From: Spirometra erinaceieuropaei
Taxonomy: Eukaryota; Platyhelminthes; Cestoda; Diphyllobothriidea; Diphyllobothriidae
Direction of reading: 5' to 3'
Assembly (NCBI GenBank): GCA_902702965.1
Contig: CACRXP010000667.1
Coordinates: 63,654-127,653 of the forward strand
Length of the DNA stretch: 64,000 bases
Under the pieces are notes generated by a model, which was not told where the DNA came from, ran no database searches, and saw only the letters and a list, made by a program, of their open reading frames with translations. Position numbers and translations under genes: made by a program. Numbering within the stretch: position 1 is the first letter of the stretch; each line of letters opens with the position of its first letter. Positions 62,993 to 64,000 of this stretch are shown here, in pieces.

Positions 62993-63026
62993 GACGTTTC
63001 GGATCCTCACTCGAACCAGTCATCAG
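62993..63026 (-). ncRNA. Hammerhead-ribozyme-like motif, Penelope copy 3
   Basis: On the minus strand: CTGATGA (63026-63020), a 19-nt imperfect hairpin (GGTTC and GATCC), GAAAC (63000-62996) and GTC (62995-62993). The conserved boxes of a type I hammerhead core are intact, including GAAA. The outer stem I does not pair well in this copy. Stem III would be the ACGT palindrome, which would favour action as a dimer. Confidence 0.6.
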
Positions 63027-63365
63027 AGATATAGTTAGACAAGGGTAGTGGATTGACCATGTTTTACAGTATTTATAGTATTCAGCTGAGAGGCCGCTAC
63101 ATGCCTATCACATTTGGCAGCTCCCGAGTACATCGCAGCTCGACTGACCAGATGCTGAAATATGCCGTTGTCATGCAGTTGCTATGCCCCTGCATGCCGG
63201 TCAGGATTGTCGGCTCCCACGCTCATCGCACGCCGCCGAGGGGCCGACTACCGGATACCGTCATCCGTATGGACTCTTGGACAATTTGATTCGCCGACAG
63301 TGAAACCGGAAACAGTGATTATCCGCAGTTCTCCTCACCGCTGGCTACTTTGTTCAGCTTAAGTC

Positions 63366-63960
63366 TCAGCGTCGAATATTGAGCGGGAGGTCTTTACGCT
63401 TGTTGATTGATTGAGGACCGGAAAACCTTGATTCGAGCAGTTCACGGTTCACACAGTTGTCGTCTCTACAAAGAATTTCTGTTTCATCAAAATTTAATGT
63501 GCCGTTGGGTCCCGTAAAATGAGCCGCGACTTGGGAGTTGGCGTTGTTCCTCGTCACTGCTGCCGCATGCTCGCCAATCGACGGTTTCTCCCACATAGTT
63601 GCTTTGTCCACATCTGCACCAAACCCGGTAAACGAATTCAGATGTTTCCCGTAATGACAGTAGATCATTCGGCTTCACCATTTGCACCTTATGGTTCTCT
63701 CCGGTCTGTGTGCAACTCCAATCGCAAGCGGTGTAAGGAGGCGGCTGACGGCTTCCGAGACATTCTTCACGTACGGGACAGCCAGCTGAAATTTGGGGTC
63801 TGTTGGATTTCGTCTCTCTCGCCTCCTTTACGCATCCGTTGGTTGACGAAGTTGCGCGGGTGGCCATTCACCCTAAGCACCCGTCGAGGATATTGTAATT
63901 CAGCGACCTTGTCTTCCGGTTCACTGTAGTGTGCCTTTTTCTCCGCAGGTATAGCACTCT
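63366..63960 (-). pseudogene. Penelope-like reverse transcriptase end and GIY-YIG endonuclease, frameshifted
   Basis: The GIY-YIG start is FVYRVWCRCGQSNYVGET (VYR for GIY, YVG for YIG). The rest follows in another frame: IGEHAAAVTRNNANSQVAAH, TLNFDETEILCRDDNCVNRE, LLESRFSGPQSINK. The glutamate in NRELLES is a likely metal-binding residue of the nuclease family. At least three frame changes or stops (TGA near 63770, frame change near 63585) break it. Penelope enzymes insert new copies by target-primed reverse transcription. Confidence 0.82.
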
Positions 63961-64000
63961 TATGGGAATTAGTTTGTGACTGATTGGGTGATCGCTGTTG

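Larger units (their letters stand above)
62908..64000 (-). mobile_element. Penelope-like element 3' part, copy 3, running off the window
   Basis: On the minus strand it holds the end of the reverse transcriptase region (VLRVNGHPRNFVNQRMRKGG and VPYVKNVSEAVSRLLTPLAI), a GIY-YIG endonuclease region, then about 340 nt of 3' region with a hammerhead-like motif. The tail CGAGTTCCAGGAAG near 62930 is shared with copy 2. The 5' part lies beyond the right edge. Confidence 0.85.

Noticed and set aside
1..64000. CRISPR arrays, operons or prokaryotic signals
   Set aside because: The gene structure with GT-AG introns and the element content are eukaryotic, and no regularly spaced short repeats were seen.

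Overview
The window looks like nuclear DNA of a metazoan, most likely a parasitic flatworm (Platyhelminthes, perhaps a cestode). It is gene-poor and AT-leaning, with multi-kilobase GT-AG introns. It carries a protostome-type mobile-element load: Penelope-like, RTE/BovB-like, Tc1/mariner-type and Merlin elements. The organism call is inference; the gene and element calls rest on reconstructed protein and terminal-repeat signals.

One host gene is supported. A class C metabotropic glutamate receptor lies on the minus strand (coding 27448 down to 2006). Its seven coding exons join in frame across GT-AG introns into a predicted 912-residue protein. The order is signal peptide, venus-flytrap glutamate-binding domain, nine-cysteine domain and seven-helix domain with a short tail. 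The residues known to bind glutamate in mammalian receptors are all present.

The introns hold mobile elements: a Merlin DNA transposon with a perfect 8-bp target duplication and a long (CCA)n array in intron 6, a 979-bp foldback element in intron 4, and a hairpin repeat and a tRNA-like repeat in intron 2.

From about 28.6 kb to the right end no host exon was recognised. This part holds a second foldback element beside a Tc1/mariner-type element with a broken transposase, telomere-like degenerate arrays, further foldback copies, GC-rich inverted repeats and a degenerate RTE-like reverse transcriptase. Three Penelope-like 3' ends also lie here; two keep a hammerhead-ribozyme-like core and the third a damaged remnant. 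The window ends inside a decayed Penelope GIY-YIG open reading frame.

Two points stand out. The foldback family and the mariner-type element share their terminal sequence, which suggests cross-mobilisation. The Penelope-like 3' ends carry a self-cleaving-ribozyme-like motif at a fixed distance from the coding end, and one copy is nested in the RTE-like element with an inverted copy of its own tail.
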